Assembly: GCA_023426545.1 (NCBI GenBank)
Contig: JAFAAN010000107.1
Location: 1 to 9,043 of the forward strand
Direction of reading: 5' to 3'
Source of the DNA: Pseudomonadota bacterium
Lineage (GTDB): Bacteria > Myxococcota > Myxococcia > Myxococcales > Myxococcaceae
DNA: 9,043 nt
In this document: piece by piece, positions 1-5,996 of the stretch
Position numbering within the stretch: position 1 is the first letter of the stretch
How the letters are laid out: each line of letters starts with the position of its first letter
The notes under the pieces: generated by a model
Seen by the model: the letters and a program-made list of their open reading frames with translations, nothing else
Database searches by the model: none
What the model was told of the DNA's origin: nothing
Position numbers and translations under genes: made by a program

Positions 1-1206
1 GACCGCGCCGGGGGGGCGCTGCTGGGGGTCGGGGGGGCGCGGGGCGGCCGCGGGCGGGGGCTCGAAGAAGGGGAAGGTGGCCAGGTCGGTGATGCCGGAG
101 GCGCGCAGCGAGAGCACGGTCTCCGCCAGATCCATGCGGCGGATCTCCGGGGCGTCCTGCTCGGGACGGCCGTCGAAGTCGTGCTGCGTATAGAGGCGCA
201 GGCAGTGTCCCGCGCGCGTGCGGCCCGCGCGTCCGGCCCGCTGGATGGCGGAGGCGCGGCTGACCTTGGACAGCTTGAGCGCGGGCAGGCCGGACCAGGG
301 CGAGTGGGACGCCACCCGCGCGAGGCCCGAGTCGATGACCACCGCCACGCCGTCGATGGTGACGGACGTCTCCGCGACGTTGGTGGAGAGGATGATCTTC
401 CGCCGGGAGCTGCGGCGCACGGCGCGGTCCTGCTCGGCGGGAGACAGGTCTCCGTGAAGGGGGAGGACATCGGCGCCATGACGTTCGGCGAAGTCGGCGC
501 AGGCGTCGCGCGCGCGGCGAATCTCGCCGGCGCCCGGGAGGAAGACGAGCACGTCGCCATCCACGCCGTTGGCGAACACGCGCTTGATGCCGGAGAGCAC
601 CTGCTGGTCCAGGTGGCGGTCATCGGGCGCGGGCAGGTACTCAACGCTCACGTCGAAGCGGCGGCCCTCGGAGCGCAGCGACGGGCATCCGCCGAGGTAC
701 GCGCGGATGGGCTCCGCCTCCAGGGTCGCGGACATGACGACGACCTTGAGGTCGGGCCGGGTCGTCTCCTGGAGGCGGCGCAGCATCGCCAGGGAGATGT
801 CGGCGGAGAGGTGGCGCTCGTGGAACTCGTCGAGCACGACGATGCCCACGTCGCGAAGGTTCGGGTCGGAGAGCAGGCGGCGGCCGAGCACGCCCTCGGT
901 GACGAACGACAGGCGTGTCTTCGCGCTGCGGACGTCTTCGAAGCGGACCTGGTAGCCCACGGACTCGCCCACGCGTTCGCCCACCTCCTCGGCCACGCGC
1001 TGGGCGGCGAGCCGCGTCGGGAGCCGGCGGGGTTGGAGGACGATGAGCTCCTTCCCCTGGCCGAGCCCGGCCTCCAGGAGCGCGCGCGGCACACGCGTGG
1101 TCTTCCCGGCGCCGGGAGGGGCCTCCAGCACGAGCGACCGCGCCCCACGCAGCGTGGAGACGATGGCCGGCAACAGGGGATCGATGGGAAGCGCGACGTC
1201 CGCCAT
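1..1206 (-). CDS. hrpB: ATP-dependent helicase HrpB, N-terminal part (cut by window edge)
   Basis: Superfamily 2 DEAH-box helicase of the HrpB type. The first 402 codons are present and the frame stays open to base 1; HrpB proteins are usually about 800 residues, so roughly half is missing. Visible motifs in order: Walker A GAGKTT (residues 32-37), QPRRLAAR (motif Ia), DEFH (126-129, motif II), SAT (motif III), STNVAETSVTIDG (motif V) and QRAGRAGR (322-329, motif VI with the arginine fingers). The ATG at 1206 is preceded by GAGAGGA at 1216-1222 with 9-nt spacing, which overlaps the stop of the upstream gene (1221-1223) and suggests translational coupling. Bacterial HrpB is thought to be an RNA-dependent NTPase/helicase, but its cellular role is poorly defined; nothing here links it to type III secretion, where the name arose. 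The last 20 or so residues before the edge become a Pro/Ala-rich stretch, which is unusual. Family identity is very secure. Confidence 0.95.
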   Translation of the reverse strand, partial: MADVALPIDPLLPAIVSTLRGARSLVLEAPPGAGKTTRVPRALLEAGLGQGKELIVLQPRRLPTRLAAQRVAEEVGERVGESVGYQVRFEDVRSAKTRLSFVTEGVLGRRLLSDPNLRDVGIVVLDEFHERHLSADISLAMLRRLQETTRPDLKVVVMSATLEAEPIRAYLGGCPSLRSEGRRFDVSVEYLPAPDDRHLDQQVLSGIKRVFANGVDGDVLVFLPGAGEIRRARDACADFAERHGADVLPLHGDLSPAEQDRAVRRSSRRKIILSTNVAETSVTIDGVAVVIDSGLARVASHSPWSGLPALKLSKVSRASAIQRAGRAGRTRAGHCLRLYTQHDFDGRPEQDAPEIRRMDLAETVLSLRASGITDLATFPFFEPPPAAAPRPPDPQQRPPGAV

Positions 1207-1220
1207 GGACCGGTGTCCTC

Positions 1221-2471
1221 TCAGGGAGTCTCCGCGCCCGGCGTCGTGGGCGCGGACTGCGCGGAGGCCTTCTTCTTTCGGACGCGAGGCGCCTGCGCCT
1301 CGGCCTCGGTGGTCGCTGGAGGAGGCTCCTCCGCTGCATCGGCCTTCTTGCGGCCGCGGCGCGAGGCGCGCGGCTCCGCACCGGAGGTGGGAGCATCCCC
1401 GACCGCCTCCATCGAGCCTTCCTCACGAGCCGGGGCCGTTTCAGAGGCCGAGCTCGTGTCTTCCGCCACCGTGTCGGTGCCGTCGCCGCCCAGGGGGGCG
1501 CCGTCATCGGTGCTTGCGCGGGCATCCGCGCGCTCAGGGGCCTCGCCGGTGGCGTGGGGAGCGTCAGCGCTGCCCTCATGGGCTGAGGCTTCGAGCTCCG
1601 GGACAGCGTCCTCCATCGCGGGGGACTCCGGCGCCGCCGTCTCCGCCGGCTCGGAGTTCGTGATCTCTCCGCCGGCATCCAGGGCTGCGACCTCTGCGAG
1701 CTCGGCCTCGGTGGGCTCCATGGAGTCCACGGCCTCATCGAAGCCGGGGAGGGCGTCGTCGGAGATGGACAGGCCTCGGCCAGCCCGGCGCTTGGGCTTG
1801 AGATTCAGCCCAGCGGCCTCGTAGACGGTGGGAGCGGGCACCAGGGCGGCCTCGGCCAGCAAGCGCGCCTGGCGAAGCGACTGGTCGAGCTTCCGCCCCA
1901 GCGACACCAGCTCCTCGCGCAGGAGGTTCTCCTGCTCCGGCGTCAGCGGCGCGGGCTCATGGCTGGAGCGCCATGCAGTGTGCGCGGCCAGCACCTGTTC
2001 CATGACGGGCCGGACGAGCGCGAAGTCGTCCCGGGCGAAGATGCGCGTCACATAAGTGCTCTTCGTCCGCCGCTCGTAGGATGTCGCGTACTCGAGGACG
2101 GCGTCGCGAGGCGCGCGGCGCAGCTGCGGAAACTTCAGGTGGGGGAAGAGGGCCTCGATGACGGGCGCGCGGCTGCTGGCCGTGAAGGTGATGCCAGCGT
2201 GCAGCTTCTCCAGGGCATCCACCCACAGACCCTGCTGGTGGAACGCATATTCCTCGCGGGCCTCCTCGAGCTCGGGCAGGTCCTTCACGCGGTCGAGCAC
2301 CCCCTCGGTAGGGGCGCGCGCGGTACGCACCAGCTCCAGCGCGGTGGCCAGCCAACTCTTCTCGGGCTCCAGGCCGGGTCGGCCGGTGAGCATCTCCCCC
2401 GCGGTGGCGAGGCGGGCCTCGAAGGCTTCGGCGAAGCGGATGAGCTCGTACGATTCGAGCGTGGACGACAT
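1221..2471 (-). CDS. Hypothetical helical protein with acidic tail and basic clusters, coupled to hrpB
   Basis: Not recognised as a named family. The protein has 416 residues from the chosen ATG at 2471; an in-frame ATG at 2519 would add 16 residues but lacks a comparable ribosome site, whereas 2471 has GAGGAG (2479-2484) 7 nt upstream. Residues 1-230 look like a folded, mostly alpha-helical domain with many Leu/Ala/Glu/Arg heptad-like stretches and two charged patches (SYERRTKSTYVTR near 131-143; LKPKRRAGRG near 224-233). Residues 235-365 are low-complexity, rich in Glu, Asp, Ala, Ser, Thr and Pro, and probably disordered. The last 50 residues carry two basic clusters, RRGRKK (371-376) and RVRKKK (396-401), resembling nucleic-acid-binding tails. 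No signal peptide or membrane segment is visible, so it is likely cytoplasmic. It ends 14 nt before hrpB, whose ribosome site overlaps its stop. A role with nucleic acid or HrpB is inference only. Confidence 0.8.
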   Translation of the reverse strand: MSSTLESYELIRFAEAFEARLATAGEMLTGRPGLEPEKSWLATALELVRTARAPTEGVLDRVKDLPELEEAREEYAFHQQGLWVDALEKLHAGITFTASSRAPVIEALFPHLKFPQLRRAPRDAVLEYATSYERRTKSTYVTRIFARDDFALVRPVMEQVLAAHTAWRSSHEPAPLTPEQENLLREELVSLGRKLDQSLRQARLLAEAALVPAPTVYEAAGLNLKPKRRAGRGLSISDDALPGFDEAVDSMEPTEAELAEVAALDAGGEITNSEPAETAAPESPAMEDAVPELEASAHEGSADAPHATGEAPERADARASTDDGAPLGGDGTDTVAEDTSSASETAPAREEGSMEAVGDAPTSGAEPRASRRGRKKADAAEEPPPATTEAEAQAPRVRKKKASAQSAPTTPGAETP

Positions 2472-2478
2472 GCAGCGG

Positions 2479-2484
2479 CTCCTC
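2479..2484 (-). promoter_or_regulatory. Ribosome binding site fixing the start at 2471
   Basis: GAGGAG on the minus strand, 7 nt before ATG 2471. This favours the internal ATG over the upstream in-frame ATG at 2519, which would place the first 16 codons across this site. Confidence 0.7.
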
Positions 2485-2542
2485 GGAAGGGCGGCGGGAG
2501 ATAGCACACCCGGCGCCATGCACCGAGCGGCCGGGCAGGGGC

Positions 2543-3247
2543 TCAGCGCCCGCCGAGCAGCGTCTCCAGCGCCTCGGGGTGCGAGAAATCAGGGAAGGCC
2601 ACGGTGGCGCCCGCGTCGAGGAGCGCCTGGACCGTGAAGGTGCCGGTCCCCACGCCAATGCACTCGGCGCCGATGCCCTGGGCCGCATGCACGTCCTTCG
2701 GCGTATCGCCGATGACGACGACCCGGCATTCCTCCATGGGGACGCCGAGCCGCGCGGCGCCTGCCTTGGCGCCGCAGCGGATCAGCTCGGTACGGTCCTC
2801 GTTGTCGCAGCCGAAGCCTCCGAAGTCGAACTGGTCGTGGATGCTCACGCGCTCCAGCTTCACGCGAGCGCCGCTCCGGACGTTGCCGGTGCCCAGCCCC
2901 ACCGCGAACCCGGGCCGGGAGCGGGCCTCCCGCACGGCCTCTCGCATGCCCGGGAAGACGCGGTAGCGCTGGTCATCGACCTTGTGCACCTCGTCCGCGA
3001 GGTGGGCGACATAGGCGTCGATGACGGCGTCGATGGCCACCTCGGTGTCCTCCACGCCGATGAGGCGCATGGCCTTGCGGACGATGGCGCGGTCGGTCAT
3101 GCCGGACATGGGGAAGGAGTCGCAGGCGTCACGGCGCCCATGCAGCTTCTCGAAGGCGGCGTCCATGGAGCGGCGCCCCGCGCCGCCGGTGGTGACCAGG
3201 GTTCCATCGATATCGAAGAGGAGGACGGTGGGACGCATGGCTTCCAT
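2543..3247 (-). CDS. HAD-family hydrolase, phosphoglycolate-phosphatase-like
   Basis: Haloacid dehalogenase superfamily phosphatase, 234 residues, a typical length for members with an alpha-helical C1 cap. Motif I is FDIDGT with nucleophile Asp12 and general acid Asp14; motif II is the Thr of LGTGN (about 120); a candidate motif III Lys is in GAKAG (161); motif IV is GDTPKD (180-185) with metal-binding aspartates. A cap rich in helices lies between residues about 20 and 95. The layout resembles phosphoglycolate phosphatase (Gph) and related phosphatases, but the substrate cannot be read from sequence. The start is uncertain: ATG 3247 directly follows an in-frame TAG, and a second ATG at 3238 gives MRPTVLLFDIDGT, which fits the family equally well. 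Neither has a well-spaced ribosome site, and the first start lies inside a perfect inverted repeat. It sits 52 nt after the HEAT-repeat gene and 71 nt before the next gene, probably in one transcript. Confidence 0.9.
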   Translation of the reverse strand: MEAMRPTVLLFDIDGTLVTTGGAGRRSMDAAFEKLHGRRDACDSFPMSGMTDRAIVRKAMRLIGVEDTEVAIDAVIDAYVAHLADEVHKVDDQRYRVFPGMREAVREARSRPGFAVGLGTGNVRSGARVKLERVSIHDQFDFGGFGCDNEDRTELIRCGAKAGAARLGVPMEECRVVVIGDTPKDVHAAQGIGAECIGVGTGTFTVQALLDAGATVAFPDFSHPEALETLLGGR

Positions 3248-3259
3248 CTAATGGAAGCC
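3239..3259 (-). repeat. Perfect 9-bp inverted repeat over the HAD gene start codon
   Basis: Arms GGCTTCCAT (3239-3247) and ATGGAAGCC (3251-3259) are separated by 3 bases on the plus strand. In the minus-strand mRNA the downstream arm is exactly the first three codons (ATG GAA GCC) and the loop is the preceding UAG. It could be an RNA hairpin hiding the start codon or a DNA operator; function is not shown. Confidence 0.75.
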
Positions 3260-3299
3260 CCGTGCCGACGCGAGCCCGGAGTCAGGGGCCTCCGCTCCC

Positions 3300-3950
3300 T
3301 CAAGGCTCGGTGAGCGTGAGTCCGCGCTGGAGGGCCTCCCGGACCAGGGCGCGCTCCTCGATGGGCAGCCGATCCTCCAGCGCCTGCCGGGCCTCCTGGC
3401 CTCCCAGGCGCCCCAGGGCGACGGCCACGGCTTCCCGGACCTGGAACTCCGGATCCTTCAGCCGGGCGATGAGGGTGGGGATGGCCTCCAGCCCCATGCA
3501 ACGCCCCAAGGCCCCCGCTGCGCTCGCACGGACCTCGGCTGGCGCCTTGGCGTCCTCGAGCACCTCGCGGATGGGGGCCGCGCCGCTCGGTGGCGCCACC
3601 AGGGCCAGGGAGGAAACGGCCAGCGTCCGGCGCGCGGCTGGGGTGTTTGGATCCGCGACGAGCGCGGACAGGACGGGGATGGCCGAGGGGCCCAGCCGCT
3701 TCCAGGCCTCCGCGGGTGGGGGGCCGGTTCTCGTCGCATCGAGGAGCGCCAGCACCTGGGCCTGTACGTCACGGCCCGGCGCGGACGCACCAGAGGCGCG
3801 AGGTGCCTCCGTGTTGGCCGACTGGCTCACGCGGGCCACGCCCCCGGAGGCCGCGAGCAGGATGGCCCCGAGCATCGCGGGCTTCCACACGTGACTGCGG
3901 AAGGGGCGCGGGGCAGCGGAGCCGGGGTGTGGGGGAAGGGCGGTCGTCAT
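3300..3950 (-). CDS. HEAT-repeat protein with N-terminal membrane or signal segment
   Basis: A 216-residue protein. Residues 1-25 are Pro-rich with Arg/Lys (R15, R18, K23), followed by a hydrophobic stretch at about 26-40 (LGAILLAASGGVA), which reads as a signal peptide or single N-terminal anchor; VSQSA near 41-45 could be a cleavage region. The remainder (about 62-210) is alpha-helical HEAT/PBS-type repeats. At least three units are visible: around 84-116, 122-150, and 153-184 (LEAIPTLIARLKDPEFQVRE followed by AVAVALGRLG), plus a partial last unit. Such repeats form solenoid scaffolds for protein binding; no catalytic motif is present. The start at 3950 has no strong ribosome site. An alternative ATG at 3875 has GGAAG 6 nt upstream but would lose the basic n-region. 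It is the first gene of the minus-strand group and is divergent from the DsrE-family gene. Partner and process are unknown. Confidence 0.85.
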   Translation of the reverse strand: MTTALPPHPGSAAPRPFRSHVWKPAMLGAILLAASGGVARVSQSANTEAPRASGASAPGRDVQAQVLALLDATRTGPPPAEAWKRLGPSAIPVLSALVADPNTPAARRTLAVSSLALVAPPSGAAPIREVLEDAKAPAEVRASAAGALGRCMGLEAIPTLIARLKDPEFQVREAVAVALGRLGGQEARQALEDRLPIEERALVREALQRGLTLTEP

Positions 3951-3979
3951 GGGGGCGTCCCGGGCAGGGGATGGCCCGA

Positions 3980-3985
3980 TTTATA
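3980..3985 (-). promoter_or_regulatory. Possible -10 element for the HEAT-repeat gene
   Basis: TATAAA on the minus strand, a rare AT-rich hexamer in this GC-rich window, 30 nt upstream of ATG 3950 in the divergent intergenic region. No convincing -35 is seen at 16-18 nt, so this is only a candidate. Confidence 0.3.
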
Positions 3986-4032
3986 CGTCATGGGTGCCGC
4001 GGCCGGGGGAAGCCCGTTATGGTCGGCGCGTC

Positions 4033-4425
4033 ATGGCCGGACGGGTCTTCTTCTTCCTTCAGCATGCGACGTACGAGCCGGCGTTCCAGGCCGCCACGAT
4101 GGGAATCACCGCCGCCGCCATGGGCGACGAGGTGTACTTCGTCTTCGCCTTCGATGCGCTCCGCCAGCTCGTGAGTGGCACTTATGGCCAGCCGGAGTCC
4201 GAGCGTGAGCACGAGGAGTCCAGGCGCGCCGAGTCACTCGGGGTGTTGGCTCCGGCGCAGATGCTGGCGGAAGCGCGGACGCTGGGCGCGCGGCTGATCG
4301 CCTGCGACACCACGGTGCGGCTGTGTGGCTACGAGCCGGACGCGCTGCGGGGCACCCTCGACGAGGTGATGGGGATGGCCTCGCTGTGGCGGCTGACCGA
4401 AGGGGCGCGCACACTCTCCCTGTAG
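4033..4425 (+). CDS. DsrE/DsrF-like family protein
   Basis: Small cytoplasmic protein of 130 residues, the usual size for the DsrE/DsrF/TusD-like alpha/beta fold. It begins with a hydrophobic beta strand (GRVFFFLQHATYEPAFQA), has a second strand (GDEVYFVFAFDAL, 31-43), and near the C-terminus carries LIACDTTVRLCG (88-99) with Cys91 and Cys98. The Cys in the ACDT context matches the position of the functional cysteine in this family, which handles sulfur transfer in DsrEFH and TusBCD. The frame is open upstream to an ATG at 3949, but I start at 4033 because family homology begins there; the ribosome site is weak (GGTCGG). A single stand-alone DsrE-like gene with no dsrF/H or tus partners suggests a general thiol or redox role rather than sulfur oxidation; that is inference. 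It is divergent from the HEAT-repeat gene and 230 bp before cglB. Confidence 0.85.
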   Translation: MAGRVFFFLQHATYEPAFQAATMGITAAAMGDEVYFVFAFDALRQLVSGTYGQPESEREHEESRRAESLGVLAPAQMLAEARTLGARLIACDTTVRLCGYEPDALRGTLDEVMGMASLWRLTEGARTLSL

Positions 4426-4655
4426 CGCGTGCGGGGCATGGCCGGATCCACGACGCGGAGGGGGCGTGTGCGCCTCTGACATCGGCCCTGGCTGTAACGT
4501 CGCAGTGGCATCCAAATGGTCACGAATCGGTCCGTCGATGCTGTAGCGCCCGACGGGATTGACGCGATAACCTGTGCCCACGCCGTACCCCCATTGGAGA
4601 ACCCGGCCGCGCGGGAAGCTCCGCGTCCCCCAGTTGCAGAAGGAATCCATTGCCT

Positions 4656-5915
4656 ATGCGCTCCAAGCTGCCCCTCCTGAGTGCACTCTCCGTCGGCGCC
4701 ATCGTCCTGGCCTGCCAGACCTATGACTTCGAGCCGGTGGAGCCGCTGGCCATCGCGCAGACGACGGTCGAGGAGGTCATCAACGCTCGACGGAGCAAGC
4801 CCAACATCATGTTGTTGGTGGATACCTCTGCGTCGATGACAGACCCGGTGGACCCGTCGAATCCCAACTGCATGGTGCAGTACGACGATACGCGGATCCT
4901 TTGTGGCAGGCAGGCCCCGTGCGACGTCAGCGTCTGTCCTACGCGCTGGACGGAGCTGCAGGCGGCTGTTCCGACATTCCTCGCGAGCAGCGGCAAGTTC
5001 GTGCGCTTCGCGCTGACGACCTATCCGGAGACGCGCGGCGGAACCGGTGCGGTCGACTCGTGCCGGGAGGCCACCGCGAGCTCGCTGTTGAAGGGACTGC
5101 CGGACCAGGAGGATGACCTCTCCCTCGAGGCCCATGCGGGGGATATCAACGACATCCTACAGGGCATCCCCAATGCTGGTGAGGGCCGGCCTCTGGGCGG
5201 AACGCCGACGAGTGGAAGCCTGAACTTCGTGGGCTCGCTGCCGGGCCTTCAGGACCAGAACCGGGAGAACTTCGTCATCCTGCTGACGGACGGACTGCCG
5301 AACTGCAATGCGGCCAACGCCAACAGCAGCAGCGGCAACCCCGAGCTGTGCAAGTGCACCATTGAGAACAATGGCTGCCAGAACACGGCATACAACCAGC
5401 GCGGGTGCTTGGACGCCGACGCTTCCGTGGCGGCGGTGCGGGCCCTGGCTGACAAGCACATCTCGACCATCGTGATCGGCTTCGGCGCGGAGACCGCGTC
5501 GGGCGAGGGGCCCGCGGTGCTGGACGCCATGGCCCGGGCGGGTGGCTTCGCGCGTCAGTGCGACGAGCAGAACTCCTGCGGCGAGAACGACACGTGCAAC
5601 CGGACCACTGGCTTGTGCAACCGCGCCTTCTTCCAGGCGGGCAATCAGCTCGAGCTCGCCCGCGCGCTGGAGGAGATCAGCCGGGCGGTCGTCAACCCGG
5701 AGCCCTGCCTGATCAAGCTGGATGGGCCCCAGCGCCCGTCCGATCCCAAGCTTCTCGTGGTCTACGTGGATGGCGTACGGACCGCGTCGAGCGACAGCAC
5801 CTGGACGCTGGAGGATCGGGGCGTGCTCTTCAGGGGGGAGATCTGTGACCGCATCTTCAACTCCACCCCGGAGTTGCCCGTGAACATCGAAGTGCGGGCC
5901 ATCCGTCAGCGGTAG
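4656..5915 (+). CDS. cglB: CglB, VWA-domain outer-membrane lipoprotein of gliding motility
   Basis: A 419-residue lipoprotein, close to the 416 residues I recall for Myxococcus xanthus CglB, which is needed for adventurous (A) gliding and acts as a surface adhesin at focal adhesions. The N-terminus MRSKLPLLSALSVGAIVLAC is a lipoprotein signal with lipobox VLAC; Cys20 would be acylated, and Gln at +2 agrees with outer-membrane sorting. A von Willebrand A domain follows: LLVDTSAS gives the MIDAS DxSxS (Asp56, Ser58, Ser60), GGTPTSG supplies the Thr (about 183), and LLTDGLPN the Asp (212). Counting Cys20 there are 17 cysteines, leaving 16 in the mature chain, consistent with several disulfides; one cluster is LCKC and another is a C-rich insert at about 302-321. 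The C-terminal 70 residues look beta-rich. A TTG at 4650 is an alternative start with better spacing to AAGGA (4640-4644). The upstream 230 bp holds only a weak TTGACG (4559-4564) without a good -10. Confidence 0.93.
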   Translation: MRSKLPLLSALSVGAIVLACQTYDFEPVEPLAIAQTTVEEVINARRSKPNIMLLVDTSASMTDPVDPSNPNCMVQYDDTRILCGRQAPCDVSVCPTRWTELQAAVPTFLASSGKFVRFALTTYPETRGGTGAVDSCREATASSLLKGLPDQEDDLSLEAHAGDINDILQGIPNAGEGRPLGGTPTSGSLNFVGSLPGLQDQNRENFVILLTDGLPNCNAANANSSSGNPELCKCTIENNGCQNTAYNQRGCLDADASVAAVRALADKHISTIVIGFGAETASGEGPAVLDAMARAGGFARQCDEQNSCGENDTCNRTTGLCNRAFFQAGNQLELARALEEISRAVVNPEPCLIKLDGPQRPSDPKLLVVYVDGVRTASSDSTWTLEDRGVLFRGEICDRIFNSTPELPVNIEVRAIRQR

Positions 5916-5926
5916 TCGGGTATCTC

Positions 5927-5994
5927 GCGGGGCGGCTTTACCCGGCGTGGGGTGGGGATTATAGGTCCCTCGCCCCCCGGAACGGCCGCCCCGC
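5927..5994 (+). repeat. 10-bp perfect inverted repeat in the leader of the RimK-like gene
   Basis: GCGGGGCGGC at 5927-5936 and its exact reverse complement GCCGCCCCGC at 5985-5994, 48 nt apart. The right arm ends 2 nt before the ATG at 5997, and the candidate promoter lies entirely between the arms. The pair could be protein-binding half-sites around the promoter, or the ends of a long hairpin in read-through RNA from cglB that would cover the start codon region. Confidence 0.6.
5937..5965 (+). promoter_or_regulatory. Candidate sigma-70-type promoter for the RimK-like gene
   Basis: TTTACC (5937-5942), a 17-nt spacer, then TATAGG (5960-5965). Each hexamer matches 4 of 6 consensus bases with ideal spacing, and the AT-rich patch stands out locally. 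Transcription would begin near 5972, giving a leader of about 25 nt. Confidence 0.5.
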
Positions 5995-5996
5995 TC

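Noticed and set aside
1..1206. Type III secretion association suggested by the name HrpB
   Set aside because: The motifs show the DEAH helicase HrpB, not the AraC-type hrp regulator; no secretion genes are present.
1711..1730. 20-bp near-palindrome with one mismatched pair
   Set aside because: It lies within the low-complexity coding tail of the hypothetical gene, has no promoter nearby, and one palindrome of this size in a GC-rich coding region is plausible by chance.
181..1824. Plus-strand open frame of 547 codons
   Set aside because: It is antisense to hrpB and the downstream-coupled hypothetical gene, both supported by motifs or ribosome sites; its translation is Arg/Ala/Gly/Ser-rich with no domain, as expected from high-GC shadow frames.
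2579..3313. Plus-strand open frame of 244 codons
   Set aside because: Antisense shadow of the HAD hydrolase, whose four catalytic motifs are intact on the other strand.
4426..4655. Possible promoter or terminator between the DsrE-like gene and cglB
   Set aside because: A TTGACG at 4559-4564 has no acceptable -10 at 16-18 nt, and the GGCG/CGCC stem near 4460 is only 4 bp with no T-run; not enough to call a feature.
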